Positions 33,241-46,365 of a DNA stretch of 64,000 nt are shown here, piece after piece. Location: the NCBI GenBank assembly GCA_029959085.1, contig JARWIR010000002.1:45318233-45382232 (forward strand), written 5' to 3'. The position numbers and the translations under genes were made by a program. The stretch is from Nemophila menziesii. Lineage: Eukaryota; Streptophyta; Magnoliopsida; Boraginales; Hydrophyllaceae. The notes under the pieces are model-generated. The model saw only the letters and a list, made by a program, of their open reading frames with translations. It searched no databases and had not been told where the DNA came from. How positions within the stretch are numbered: position 1 is the stretch's first letter; every line of letters starts with the position of its first letter.

Positions 33241-34736
33241 ACCAATCATGAATGTACTATACAAGTTTTTTTATTGTTTTCATATATTTTTCTTTCCTTT
33301 TTCGTAAGTCAAACATGATTTTTTTTTATGAGTACTCGTGTTAAATTATTTTCTTTTAATTCTCTATTTCTTTGTATTTTACTTTCTTTTCAAATCTTTT
33401 TTCTTACTAATCTGGTAAGTATTACAAATAAGCGCATAATGATAATCACAAAATAAATATCTAACCTCCCAATGTATCTCATGATCATGTACCCATAACC
33501 CAAAACTCGAGCTCGAAAACAACTATTCCTAAACATGTGACTCGATGGCGGGTCATATGGTTGAGTCCTAAAACTAAAGGGTAAAGTCTTATAATGCAGC
33601 TATCACAGAAAAGGATAAAAGGTTAGAACGAGGCTATGAAGAATATATTAATTAAATTCGGTTAGCAAGCTAGAAGTAAACAAAGGGATAATAAAGAAAC
33701 ACCTCAATCATTTTTCTAATTGTATGGTCTCGTTATTCTTTTGCTTTTAATGCATATGTTAATTGGTTTTTCGACTAGGTTGAACCTCACATTCAAACAC
33801 CTCTCATCCCCACCTCGTTTAAACTTATCTTCTTATCATTCATTACTAATTAGTTCTATCTACAATTACGTGTTTTCATATTTGTACTTTATTTACATCA
33901 TAAACAATTCACAATGACTACTTCTTATCTATCATTAACTTGTATAAAGCATGTTTTTCAGGTTTGTTTACTAAGTCCCACAACTATTTATTATACGATT
34001 TTTTTTTGTATTTTTCATTTTCTTAATGACAATAAGAAAATTAACTAATTAAGAAAGCAATAACCAAAAATATATTTAACTGAGTTAACTAATTTTGTGG
34101 TTTTTTTCTTGTTATATATATATATATATATTAGAAATACCTTGTATCTAAAGATATGGCAATATATACACTTTTTTATTTTTATAGAATCCAGTAATTA
34201 CAAATGTATTTTATTTGTGAAAATAGAAAAAAGAAAATGTGTACATTGTACAAGCTACCTTCCAATTTTGTTGGTTTCAGAGGAGACATCCGTGATGGGT
34301 GGTAGTATCTAACATATTAATAAGAAAACAAATTATTTCAACATTTAAAGGTTTGGTTTTATTTTTTAATATGTCTCGGGTATGTTAAAACTTACCAAAC
34401 AGGTAAGTTAAATGGAATTTAACTTGTAGTGCAAACTAACTAAAGATTTTGTATGTCAAACATAATTTAACTGGTAAGAAAATAATTATTCGGGTATGTT
34501 AGAATTTCATATACTAAACAGGTATATAACTATGATTTAGGGACCATTTCGCAAATATTTAAACTATCTGATAATATTCAACAAAACATTATGTTGAGTA
34601 TGAGCATAGGTTGTATTAAGAAATGCGTCAACATCTCTTCTATCTTCATCTAAAGCAGGATGACCTAGAAAATTCGAGATAGATCCTGTAAAATAAACAT
34701 TATAATCAAATTACAGGGAAATAAAGTGAAAAAATT
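33241..34736. other. AT-rich right end of copy A
   Basis: No gene was recognised. A (TA)n tract lies at 34,116-34,132. Copy-B sequence for this stretch is beyond the window, so I cannot tell whether it belongs to the duplicated unit or contains the junction. The short frames at 33,720 and 34,097 are AT-rich and unsupported. Confidence 0.5.
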
Positions 34737-35597
34737 AAAAATTAACTTCAATATGTTGTGTTAACGTTGTTATAAAAGTAGAGGTTGTAACAAACATATA
34801 ATTAGAAAAACACCAAAACAAAAATAAAATTTCTCCACCTATAATCCAAAAAAGTTACAAGACAGCTAGAATGCAAAATGCTACCTACAAACTATGTTTG
34901 AGCTGAGGATAGTATATGATAGCTACATGTGTTCTATATAACAGAGTTGTAAATCAGATATCTAAATTGGCCTTGAAAGAATGGTAATTCATAGTTCAGT
35001 GTTATGTCCTTGAAGAAGAGTATTCAATTTAGACATTTGAAGAAGAGAATTCAAATCTATTTGAAGAAGGAATTTTGAAAGTAAAAGTAACTACATGTAA
35101 CAAAGAGAGATGTGCTTCATTGGAATTAGATGTAAATCCCTGTAGCTACTCTCGTTCAAAAAAGAGAAATAAGCTTTTCATAGCCTTCACTGAGTTGTGT
35201 AGTTGAGTGTGTTGTGTGGGTATGATGAGAAAGTAATTTTTCTATAATAGTCGCCGATGAGATTTTTTATTTTTTGTTCCAATTGGTGAGATTAGTTGTG
35301 TTGTGTATGTGAGTGTGTGATGAGTATTTTTTTATTTATCTAATTTTAATGATGAGCGTTTATTGGAGTTTTTTCTAATGATTTATTTTTTAGCAACTTA
35401 TATATGTTGTAGTTTTTTCACAAATATTTAAATAGAGTTGAATATTTTTATTTTATTTTTAGGTGGAAGTTGTACTTAACGCTCTCCAAAATGAAAGAAC
35501 ACAATGTTGATCTTTTTTCATAGTTACAACATAAAATTTATATTTCTAAATACCATTTTAATATGGTATATATTAATTCACTTGGTGGAGTTATGAC

Positions 35598-36364
35598 CAC
35601 CAGAATTTCACAAAGCCAACAATCTATATTTCTTTTTTATATAAAATAAGTGTATTTCGTTGTTACAGCTTGTTTATCTCTCATTAGTATGATCTGTAAA
35701 AATAAATGAAAATTTGAGCTCCAAAAAGAGTGACATCCGCCATCCAAATATTGACAGCTGAATCTTCGCCCATTTGCATGTGCTTCCATTGATCACTAAG
35801 GTATTGAGTTGTTTGCAAGAAATGCCTTCCATCGGTCTAAAGTAAGGCTTAGTTTAGTGTAATAAGTGCCAAACCTACACAATGATTGAAATTGGAAGAT
35901 AAAAATTAGCAAATATACTCGTGTCGAATATTAACATTTCACCAACTAAACTCATTAATGCTTCTACAAAGTAATGTTATCCAATAACTGAAGGTACCAA
36001 ACATTCAATATTTACCGACATGAAAAATACGTGATGATAGTCTACGGTCTATTAAATTTTTACTTGTATAACGAAATCTCATTTCTTGACCAAAACTTCT
36101 TATTGACCCTGAAATTATTTTTGTAAACTCCAATTAATCGAGAGAGTTCATGTGCTTATGGTATGTAACATCCATGTAACCACACAAAATTGAAATTACA
36201 TAATTAAAACCATAAAAACCTAAATCTCACCCATATTCTTTTTGTTAGGTTCTGTAATCCCTTCATGAGCTCTATTTTTCAGAATTTTAGTAGCAGCCAC
36301 AGTAGTTTTAATAATTGAAGTTTCAGCTTCCTGAATTTTAGAAAAAAATTAAGATCCATCCCCA
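35598..36364. other. Segment present in copy B and deleted in copy A
   Basis: Copy A joins TTATGACCA directly to AGCATTTAGATCC. Copy B has ~760 bp between these, and both B edges carry CCA, a microhomology consistent with end-joining deletion in A. The segment contains the exon-like piece at 35,708-35,836. Confidence 0.8.
35708..35836 (-). pseudogene. Unrecognised exon-like fragment, copy B only
   Basis: On the minus strand, after an AG (TTTAG), 43 codons are open and rich in polar and aromatic residues, for example DGRHFLQTTQYLSDQWKHM and SAVNIWMADVTLFG. The composition is that of a real protein rather than random AT-rich sequence. No clear GT donor follows. I do not recognise the family. 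It is on the same strand as the other W fragments and could be the downstream exon of one decayed gene. Copy A has lost it. Confidence 0.4.
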
Positions 36365-36538
36365 AGCCTTTAGATCCAGATAATTCAGCTCCCTTGCTTT
36401 TTTTTTTCTGCTCTCAAACGACCTCCACCAGAAGTTGTGTGTTTTAATTTTACCAAGAACAGTATTTATGTGATTATAAAGTGCCCACAATAGTATTACC
36501 AATAAAAATTCTTGTTTGGTCCCAAATGCCTCCACCAT
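36338..36538 (-). pseudogene. Hydrophobic exon-like fragment (copy B)
   Basis: This is the copy-B counterpart of 812-1,069. The core FLLVILLWALYNHINTVLGK is followed by a basic tail. Copy B has an extra codon (WWRSF versus WRSF). The family is not recognised. Confidence 0.25.
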
Positions 36539-36575
36539 AGTGGCTGCACAATTATGTGCAGCTACCGTAGTGCTT

Positions 36576-36815
36576 TTAATTATCTTTTTGGCCCCTATAA
36601 TTTTTGAGTTTTGGGTTAACCCCTAAAAATTTATCCCCTAAATATGTCAACTCTCCGAGCTTGCTTAGCTGATCAGCTCGAAAAATGTCTTTAACTGCAG
36701 CATATGCGTGTGTATGAACTACAGGGTCTGTATGTTTCAATTTTCCACGTCTCAAGTCCTCATTAACTGTACAAACCAGACCACTTAAATTACATATGTA
36801 ACACACATAAAACAA
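36576..36815 (-). pseudogene. Exon-like fragment, best-preserved copy (copy B)
   Basis: An open 79-codon minus-strand frame includes RRGKLKHTDPVVHTHAYAAV and DIFRADQLSKLGELTYL. The composition and amphipathic pattern look like a genuine globular-protein exon, but I cannot name the family. The same stretch in copy A (1,080-1,300) is broken by a 4-bp deletion, a 1-bp insertion and stops. Confidence 0.4.
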
Positions 36816-36908
36816 ACAAAAAACACTAATTTTGTATAATTAAAACACTACTTCCATAGGTTTCTGTTATAACTTCCTCCGCCTCAACATGGTTGATTGT
36901 ATAATTAA

Positions 36909-37193
36909 TTAATTAATATTCATATTCAAATTTTCGAAAAAATAGAAACTACCTCTATGAGCAAAAGAATTTTTATGTACTAACGGAAACCGAACCCAAA
37001 TTATGGCCTTTGTCGGCTTCTTTTTGTAAAACAAATATTCTTCATCTTCTTTACCAAGTTTGCAGTAAGCCTCCATTTTAGGGGTATATAAGTCTTTTCT
37101 AGTCAGCTTCATCTCATGCAAATCCACCACTTTAATCATACTCAAACAAACAATAATATGGAAACTAAAAGTTATAAAAAGCTTTCTTTTCAA
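36909..37193 (-). pseudogene. Exon-like ORF, possibly PPR-like (copy B)
   Basis: This is the copy-B partner of 1,409-1,645, open for 94 codons. It keeps DLYTPKMEAYCKLGKEDE. After that segment an indel changes the frame relative to copy A. Confidence 0.25.
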
Positions 37194-37219
37194 ATTTAAT
37201 TCTTCACCAAAAGCATAAC

Positions 37220-37310
37220 TTGAGAAGAATTTCTTTAGTAATAACTTCCAAATCTCTCACAGGGTCCACAATGTCATCAACATGAATAATATCTGGATCT
37301 TCAAATGCAT
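37220..37310 (-). pseudogene. OLA1/YchF GTPase exon fragment (copy B)
   Basis: This 91-bp minus-strand exon has an intact TTTTAG acceptor and GT donor. It encodes [20 protein letters not shown] followed by EVITKEI, a near-exact match to the OLA1 consensus. Compared with copy A it retains the expected Val and Leu, so it is the better reference for the captured exon. No other OLA1 exon was found nearby. Confidence 0.75.
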
Positions 37311-38182
37311 CTAAAATGTATAAAAAATAACTGACTAACAATTACTTTAAGATAGATGATGAAGACACATTGAAATTTATTAAGTCAGAGACTAAACTGT
37401 CAAAATAAAGGTAAGGGACCTATCATAACTAAGAGTAACATAGAGCCCACTCCTTGAAATCAACACAATGTTGAGGGTTATGGTGCATACCCATTAGACC
37501 AAATCTACCAAAAAAAATTGACATAGTCAATTTCACAAACATATAATAAACATACAGCTATTTTGTATCACTTTTTTATGAATCGATCTTTACCGGGCTC
37601 CTAATAATTTTTTTAGTAGGACAAATATTTCCATTAACTGCACCCTATACAATCATTCATGTACACAAAATATCCTATTCTCTGTAATTTACTCAACACA
37701 TGAAATACATTAACGAAACCATATAAATGTAGGGATTAAATTTCACGTTAACATTAATTCTGAGCTTTGGAGGTTTTACTGCTTGTGTGTAATTTATACA
37801 AATACCAAGGATGTAACAAAGAGGCAGGTTACAATTCCAAAAGTAAAATATCATCATTTTACAATTTTTTATAATTATTTAAATTCAGTATAATTTATTA
37901 TTTAAAAAAAACAAAATATTTTGACAATAGAGTAAAAACATGATAATGGCTATCCAAATCGCAGCAAAGGAAATAAAATTACTGAAATTACTGAAATTTT
38001 GTCTTATACAACAATTTTTGAATTATAGTTGTAGTGGAGTGGATTGGACCTTACGTGCATAAAGTTTGTTAGTTCTGAACCTTTTAGATTAATCACCCAT
38101 ACATATATCTAATTTTTTTTTTATGATATGAAAATATTTAACACATAAATGGGGATGTACCCAACCCTCAACTCAAAACTCT

Positions 38183-38431
38183 GTGTTGTGTCGGAAAGTA
38201 ATAAATTTAAGAGTTTACGTTAAACGGGTAATATACACGATTAAAGATGAGAAAGGTAAAGATAACATTACTCCGCAGGTCAAGGTGGCTTACCGCGGAC
38301 CGGTTTGGTCCCGTTCTCTGGAAGGGGAAATGAAGATCCGGACTGGTAAGAAGGACCAGATTACGGGTTTTTTCGGTTCCAGGTCCGGACAAACCGGTTC
38401 TGCCTTTTTTTATATTCTTTGTTTGTATTGA
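38183..38431 (+). other. GC-rich island (copy B)
   Basis: Matches 2,659-2,904. Copy B carries GGACCGGTTTGGTCC, a near-palindrome where A reads GGACCTGTTTGGTTC, and three extra bases near 38,365 that keep the frame. Confidence 0.3.
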
Positions 38432-40784
38432 ATTTTTTTAAACTATATTTGTACTGAATATTTTTTGTTAAGTGTTTTTTTGTATTGTCCTAGGATATAA
38501 AAACTAGCATTATATCATCATCATATAATTTGCAAATATTTCTTTCAAAACATAAAAAGGAAATTGCACAACATTTAAATCCAGTACAACAACTATTCTT
38601 TGCATTTATTCCACTATAGCAAGTCTTGTAACAAGTAAAAATAATCTCAATTGATTATGTGTTGCCACTACATATATACAACCTATAATTCACAAAGAAT
38701 ATAGATAAGAATTACAACCTTCAAAAAATAATAAAACAATGGTTGAGAGATTAACAAATCAGATAAAGATATGAAGATTACCAATTACAGACTAAACTAA
38801 ACCAATCAACAAAGTATTCTCTCTCAATTGTTATCTAATATATTAATAGTAAAAAATTACATAAACAATGATTCACAACTCTTTAATTTGTTAAGCACTG
38901 TTCTTTCAAAAAACATAGATAACAAGAACATGATATAAGTGAGAGAACTAAGAAAATAAAGAGGAAAAAAAACTAGCTCGCGGAATCGATGAGATCTAGT
39001 GGATCAGCTAAGTGACCAAAATTAATTCAAGAATGTCAACGTAGAAATGATTGGTCCAAAAAACAATTTAACCCATTCCTTTACACTTTTGTTTTTCAAA
39101 AAATGAAAAAAAGGACCCCACGTAATTTAACAAATCTGAATATTAAGCCCCAAATTCTTTTTTCAAATTTTTTAAATATAACACCTTAGAAATTAAATGT
39201 TACTTTGAAAATTATAAACACTTACAATTTAAAATAATAATGCAATGTCATCATAAAATCGCCTAAGTGCATTTTGGACAAAAAAAACATCTCTTAAAAG
39301 TTTAGGGTTCCTTTTATAAATTTTTAGAATTATAATCATTATTTCAAACACTTAAAGAAGATGTTTTAAAGGGATTTTTGTCCAATTGAACCATTTTAGA
39401 AAACTTTGGGGCAATTTCATAAACATAGTTATCTTCTATAAAGGTTTTTCATTATTTTTGTATTAAATAGGGGTTGATTTCCATTTTCCAAAACTTTAAA
39501 CCCTTCAATTCTAAAACTCTTGTCAATTCAAAATATGTTTCAACTACTTGATCAAAATCAGAGGGACTTATAGTGTAATTTATTTACCTTAATTTGAATT
39601 CGCAAAGTTCGCAAAAATCTTAAATTTTACTATCAAAATCTCATGAAATAACTTCTTATATGCTCAAAACATCTAAATCAAGCACTAGTTGTAACAATTT
39701 TACACAAAATATGGACTTTCTATATATATTTCAGAAGAAACAAGACCTCAAAGTATAATTTTCGAAAAGAAGTTATACTACTTTAAACAAATTCACCCAT
39801 AACAGGAACTAATCTATCAATTTCTCATTTTAAATTACCCTTAACACTTTGAATTACAATATAAATTTCTCAAAAAACCAGTGACTTATAGAATCATTTT
39901 CGAAACCAATATGTATTTCCCACAACAAATTCACATAAATTGGAGATTAAGTGGATCAATTTCCCATTAACACATTGTATTACAATAAGTAATTCACAAA
40001 AACTAGTGACTTTGACTCTCAAAATCTCATAAAACAGGTATTTATAGTATCAATTCAACTTAATCAAGCATCAATAGGAACAATTTAGCACAAAATATGG
40101 ACTTTCCATATCAATTTCACAAAAATTAGGAACAATTTCGAATTACACAAACAATTTTGCATAACACATGGGACTAAAACAACAAATTTCATATAAACCA
40201 GAGAATTGAATTTTGAAAATCAAGAGTAACAAAATTCAGAACATCCACAAAACACCAAACACAAATCATATAAAGTAGGGATCAAAGCCATCTTCACATA
40301 ATCAGTAAATAAAACATCAACAAGAACTCCCCTCTTCATCAACAAAACACCAATTCGACATGCATAGAAGCAAAACACATATATTTATTAGAAAATATGA
40401 ATAAAAATCCAAAAATAAGAAAATATAAATCTTAAATTATGGACTTACTTTACTATTTTCGAATTGAGTCTCTATAATTACCAGAAAGAACAAATCCAAA
40501 TACCCTCACAAAAAAACCAGTTTAAGGAAGCTCATCAAGAACCCAGAAAAGTGAGATAATTGAAGATAAAAGAATGTTTTTACCATCATATCCACGAATT
40601 AGACAACCCACACACCACCACCATAGCCATGTCTTATACAAACCGACACCACCAACATAGCCACTAATTACTCAAGGCACCACAGACAATTAATTAATTT
40701 CTGAATATTGAAGATAATAGACTTGATAGAAGTTCATATGGGAATTGAATGGGGAAGGTGCTTTGGTGAAATGAATTAACTCGT
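38432..40784. other. Long AT-rich spacer (copy B)
   Basis: Counterpart of 2,905-5,267. No gene was recognised. Confidence 0.5.
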
Positions 40785-40906
40785 CAGACCGATAAGGATT
40801 AGTCCTGTGCTCTGGACCAACAATGTAGCTCTGGATCGCTTCCGGACGGGCCAGTCTAGTCCACGGGCCAGTCTAGTTCGGTCAGGTGGATTGGTAGGTC
40901 CGAACA
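40785..40906. other. Copy-B-specific GC-rich segment with 17-bp repeats
   Basis: This replaces the A segment 5,268-5,512. It is clearly GC-richer than its surroundings and contains ACGGGCCAGTCTAGT twice (40,846 and 40,863). Origin unknown. Confidence 0.7.
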
Positions 40907-41068
40907 TGTTACCAACCCATCCAAGTTGCGATCATGTTGTTGTGTTTGTCCCTTCTCAAGCATGAGAAAAAATTGATCTAGCTTGGTCTTAGTCTTTGCT
41001 TGGGTTTTGATGATTTTAGATTGTTCCTTCTCAATGTCATGCACTCGATCATGCACTAAATCTCCCAA
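40856..41068 (-). pseudogene. Charged coiled-coil ORF fragment, gag-like? (copy B)
   Basis: Copy-B partner of 5,418-5,675, with the same heptad-rich core (IEKEQSKIIKTQAKTKTKL). The C-terminal tail comes from the B-specific segment and differs from A. Confidence 0.35.
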
Positions 41069-41792
41069 AGTCTGTGTATATTCTCTTTTTCTTTTCGTTG
41101 TCTACTTCTTGAAGAGTTGTTGAAGACCCTCTATCATGACCCCATGGTGGTTGTGGCTTATCCTTTTTTTTTTGGTTTGGTTGGAAATTCCTTCTTCACG
41201 ATGGTTTCCTTTGGTGAAGTGGGTTCCTGGAGCTTAGGGTTTTGCTCATCCGGTTCCCTGGAGAAATACGTTCCCTTTTTTCCCTTGATAAAGATTTCAT
41301 CACCCTCAAACTATCCCTCATCTTCTTTCTTTCAAGCGTCAATGCGTTATTTCTATTTCTCATCTTAATCACTCAGAAAGATTCAAATATAGGAATAAAC
41401 TCACAATTTTCAAGTCTTCAAAGCAAGAGAAAAGTTTGATTTCCGTGGTTATTACTGAATAATCTTGTTGAAAATTGATGTAATTTCACTCTTGAGTGTG
41501 TCTTGTATGAGCCTTAATCCTCAAACCTTGTTGTTTTTCATGTTTCAATGTTAGGGTTTCGAAGATTTTTGGGATTTATTAAGTGTGGTGGAGATGTGTT
41601 TGTTGTTTTAAGGATGTCTAGTTTAATGGGATTTTATCATGGTGCAGTTTATTGGTGTAATAGAGGTGAAATTATTAATCTTCAATGGTATTCCGATACA
41701 TGTATAAGATGAAAAGTAGGTATGGGGAAGGTGGGCGTCGGTTTAATGGAAAGGAAGAGGCAAAAAAAGTTGACGTTTTATAGAGCTGCAGC

Positions 41793-41898
41793 TTTAGGCA
41801 CGCCAGGAAAAGCTTTAGGCGCGCCTAAAGAACTTTCCGTGATGTTCACGTGTAATTTAGGTTTAGGCGCGCCACAAAATTCTTTAGGTGCGCCTAAA
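41793..41898. repeat. Cluster of four TTTAGGCGCGCC palindromes (copy B)
   Basis: Copies at 41,793, 41,814, 41,862 and 41,883, with the same spacing and the same core variants as in copy A. Confidence 0.8.
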
Positions 41899-42699
41899 AT
41901 AAACTTCTAGCCTTTTGTAGTGGAAAATTGTTCTACAAATAGCTAAGATATTTTGTGATGCCTAATTCGTTTTGAAAATATGAGCCATTATGTATAGCTA
42001 AAACTTGTAGATGGCCTCTAAGGAATATCACCGCATAAACAACAATAACCACTTAGTGGCGGTCGACTCTAGAAAATGAAACTATTGTGATCTTAGAAGG
42101 AGGTAAAAGAAAATCTAGACACCACTCGGATTTTCTTTGATATCCTTGATTCGTTTTCCAAGCATCAAACATTTGCCTCATGTTATATGTAATGTTACGC
42201 ATCTATTAAAGAAAGACACCCACATTGTCTCCTAATTCGTATTTTCAACATACTATTCTTCAAGAGAATGGAATTTACTACTTCTTATCTTGATGTGGTA
42301 GGTGTAATTTAGTCCCGCAAATGTGAAATATTTTCCTTGTAATATTTTTTGGAAAGTTAACGCATACTAATTCAGGTAATGTGTGTGTGTATATAAAAAA
42401 AAATAAACTACAGTTTTCTTAACATTAGATTTTTTTCATTTTATACTCTACCCTGTAAAACAAAGATAACTAAAAAGAAGGAAAATGAAAGTCGGAAGTT
42501 AAATGAAAACATGTTTGGAGGACATTAAAATAATGATAATTTTTTTTTTTTTCTATATTTTTCAAAATACTAATGAAAACCTGTTTGGATAGAGAAACTA
42601 AAAATAACTTTTTGAAAAATTAAATGAAACATTACTATATTGGAGAAAGTGAAATCGAAGTTTTTCATATTTTCTAAAAATATTGAAACACAAAAACTG

Positions 42700-45600
42700 A
42701 AAAATGTTTTCACAAATTAAACAGGGTAATGAGTTTTATCTTTGCAAATGGATATTGCTGCTGCAAAAAAAGATAAGTTATTTTTGAAATTTTTTCCATG
42801 TTTTTATACCAAATCTTTGTTTTTTATAATTGCAAAAATTAACTAGTATATCGTAATTCTGTAATTTATTTGTCAAACAATTTTAAATTTGATGTATAAA
42901 TTAAAATTTATTAGATACATTAAAATTATTGATTGCGATAAAAAATCCTTGAGGGATTAGAATTGAATTTTTTATCGTGACTATAAATTGATAAATTAAT
43001 TCAATTTTTGTTCTCTGTATTATCATAAGTCGGGTCTAAAAGGAATTACTAAATTAGTTTGGAACATTAACTTTTACTTCCTCTATTTCCATTACTCTAT
43101 AAAAACACTCAATATTCTAATATTCACATATCATTTTATTTTGAATTATATTTTTTATTCTTACATCCAAGGCCAATAGCGACTCAGATAAACAACCCTC
43201 TAGGTGCTTCAACCACTCTAGGCATGATCAAACTATCTCTATCTTTGGTAATGTCTTTCCATAACCTATTTGAAGAGTTTGTGTAAGGCATTGGTCCAAC
43301 CCTCAATTCTGTAACTTTTTTCAAGCAAACACACACTATACTAAAACTTCTCACATTCTCCATAAACATATCACAATCTTACAAAAAATCACACTTCCTT
43401 CTCGACAATATTTTCAAGCCAATGTATTGAACACATTTTGAATTCCCTTTCACACGCATGAACTCGAATTTAATTTTTACTTTATAATAGTATAAATATA
43501 AAGCAATACACAAACATAACCATTTCCATGTCATCGCTCATATTATATAAATCCTAAATAATACTTGGTCAAGGGGAGAAAATGGTACTCGAATCATAAA
43601 CAAATCATCCTCTAATTTGTTGACTCGTATTAGCCTAAGATGTCGCACAAAATGAACTACTCCAGCTATAGACCCTGCCTGGGAGAAAATACCACCCGCC
43701 AAGTTGTCCTTATATTATCTTCCAAGAAACATGTCGTGTTCATCTTTGTATACCCGTGTTTATCCATCGATCCTCAATTTTCTTTTGCCTTCCTTACATT
43801 CCACCCACGCACGCATACATCACCAGACAGTCTCTATCCAGCACAACACATTTCTTTACCACTGCCATATGAACATCATTATCCACCACTAATATCACTC
43901 ATACACAATCAACAAGAAGATATTGTCCAAGAAATTTTAGGTAAATAGTCAATCTTTTGTAATGAAAATCCTAAAAACATCAACACAAAAACATATTGGA
44001 AATTTATATAAACAGACTAGTATTTTACCTTCAAACTCTTTTTTCCACTTTTCTATTTTCTCGAGGATTTCTACACTTTCAAAAAAATTAGGATTTTTAA
44101 AATTCTTTTTGTAAGTAAGTATCAATTTCTATTATAATGAAACAAATTTGTTTTACAAACGGTTTATTGAGAAAAACTTAATACCTTTAAAGCTCAACTT
44201 AAACAAAACTACGCCGCCGCATTTTATGAATGGGCACAAGACTTGTTCATTTAGAGTGAAGGTATGCTTAACCATATGGTAAGTAACTCTAATCGCTAAA
44301 CTGAGAATACCAATACTAGGATAAGGGTAAAAAAGTATTACCCTCGGATTAGTTTGGGCTTATCTCGGGATAAAATCAGGTTCACCTTGGTTGAAAGTAG
44401 TAAATAAATGCTTAAAATTCAACCTTTCTAAAATGAAAAAAATTAAAATAATAAGTATATTACACATTTCTAATATCAGTCTCGAGCATACCACTGAGCA
44501 ATCTAAATCTTCGATATGTTACACATTTTCTAATTTGACACTAATAAAATTAGATCTGAGTCAAATAAATTTATATTGGAATGAATGTACTTCTCCAATA
44601 AAATTTAAAATAATTTTAACGAAAATATGAAAAACATAAAATTAAAAAATATCACATAGTATTTTTATTTCAAGACATGATATATAAAATCTAAAATAAT
44701 GATTAGGTTGGGAAAATCAAACATGGCTATTGAGATCAAATTTAATAATGTGACATTATATATGAAAAAAATTATATAAGTTGATAAAAAATTTAAATGT
44801 GAATTAAGACCTAAATTTGGTTAAATTTATTTTCCTCTTAGGTTGGACTCCTAATATTGCTCAACTTCACCGTAGAAAAACCATACCCGTAGAATACATT
44901 ATTTTGAATTCTTTGACTCTTGAATTAGGCTTGGTTTGGATTTTAATCTCATGGGCTCAATTTTAAACCACTCTAACCATGTAAAATGATATTTTGTAGC
45001 CATTACAATTCATTTACAATAGAAATTTTATTACTAAAGAACGAGACCTAGACAAGTAGTATTTCATTATTATCATACGGGTAAAACTTACATCTAATAT
45101 TGGATGGTCAAATATTTATATCACAACCATCGATTTTTTAACAAAACACATGTCACTGTATGTGTATTAATATAATTGGTGTAGGATCATCTGGATGGAA
45201 GAATTTTCCTTATCAAACATAGCCCACTGTAATTAGTTAAAATGAAAAATAAAACCCAATAAAAAACTTATTAAACCAAACTTAAATATAAGCCTCATCT
45301 AGACAGAAAAACATTGATTTATAAACATAACCCTTACAAATCTATTTTAACACCATCGCCGACACTGTGGAATCTTAACTTCTCCATCTTAAAACTTTAA
45401 TCTTTAACATCTCGTCATTATCAGATCTAATTTTTTTGCAACCCAAATACCCTCAGTAATCTTGTCTTCACTCAATTTTTTGTTTAAATCCGATCATTTC
45501 TTTCAATCTAAAATATGATATATATATATGAATAATTTCTAGTTTCGCATTATAATATATAATATTTATATAAGAAGAAAAGTAATTCATAATTGGTTGT

Positions 45601-46365
45601 TTCTTTCAATCCAAATTACATATGATTCCCTTATCTTTTCTTGGCTAAACATATTATTAAATATATATTTGTATTCATCATTTTGTTTTGAAAATAGATT
45701 GTTTCTTTTAATCTATATGGTATACGAAAACAATTGCAAATACAATTTTGAAAATCTTATTTTCAATTAATTGATTATGGAGAGTTTCAACAAATTACCC
45801 AATTAAGGTTTTTCATGAGATCTAATGAAGAAGAATATGACTTTCTAGATGTATGTCATATTTTCACTTGGCTTTTAACAAAAAAAAAGTTAGATCTCAA
45901 ACTCAAATAAGCAATTTTTTTGTTGTTATTTTATTTATATGATCAAGTCTAAATTTGTATACAGTTAAATTCTCTCTTATAGACAATTATATGCTTGAGA
46001 TGCTAAACCAAATTTTTCTATGATTGTTGTTTAGAATAATATGAATTCTATGTATATATATTATACACAAACATATAGGGGAGTGGTCAATTTAATTTAG
46101 TACAATACATTTTAATAAATTTTATACCATAAACTAATATTTGTACAGATTAATTATTTATGATCTATTTAAATTATTATAATTAAATTTTTGGACTTAG
46201 CTTTATTTAGATTTGTTGATTATCAGATGAATTGTTGTAATTAAACAAATTATATCTATTGAGCTTCATTAATAATTGTTCCAATTTTAATTAGTACTAA
46301 TCATAAAATTTTATCTATTGTTTAAAACAGAGAAAAAGAAAGTTTTATATCTCAAAAAAGGATCT
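42700..46365. repeat. Module X, copy X1 (copy B)
   Basis: Direct counterpart of 7,300-11,148. It lacks the 75-bp duplication and the long AT tract. It ends GGATCTCAAA and then runs into 46,366, where copy A has the Athila breakpoint. About 55 bp present in A at 11,072-11,127 are missing here. Confidence 0.85.

Larger units (their letters stand above)
1..34736 (+). repeat. Copy A of a ~34.7-kb direct tandem duplication
   Basis: Bases 1 to about 33,040 can be followed, in the same order and orientation, through 34,737-64,000. Anchors are 1/34,737, 2,659/38,183, 8,304/43,704, 21,662/53,153, 27,390/58,340 and 33,001/63,961. Spot comparison shows long identical stretches broken by single substitutions and short indels. 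The left edge of the duplication is outside the window or coincides with base 1, so the true junction is not seen. The part 33,041-34,736 has no partner here because copy B runs off the window. Copy A uniquely carries the Athila insertion, and it lacks a ~760-bp piece present in B at 35,600-36,364. Confidence 0.93.
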
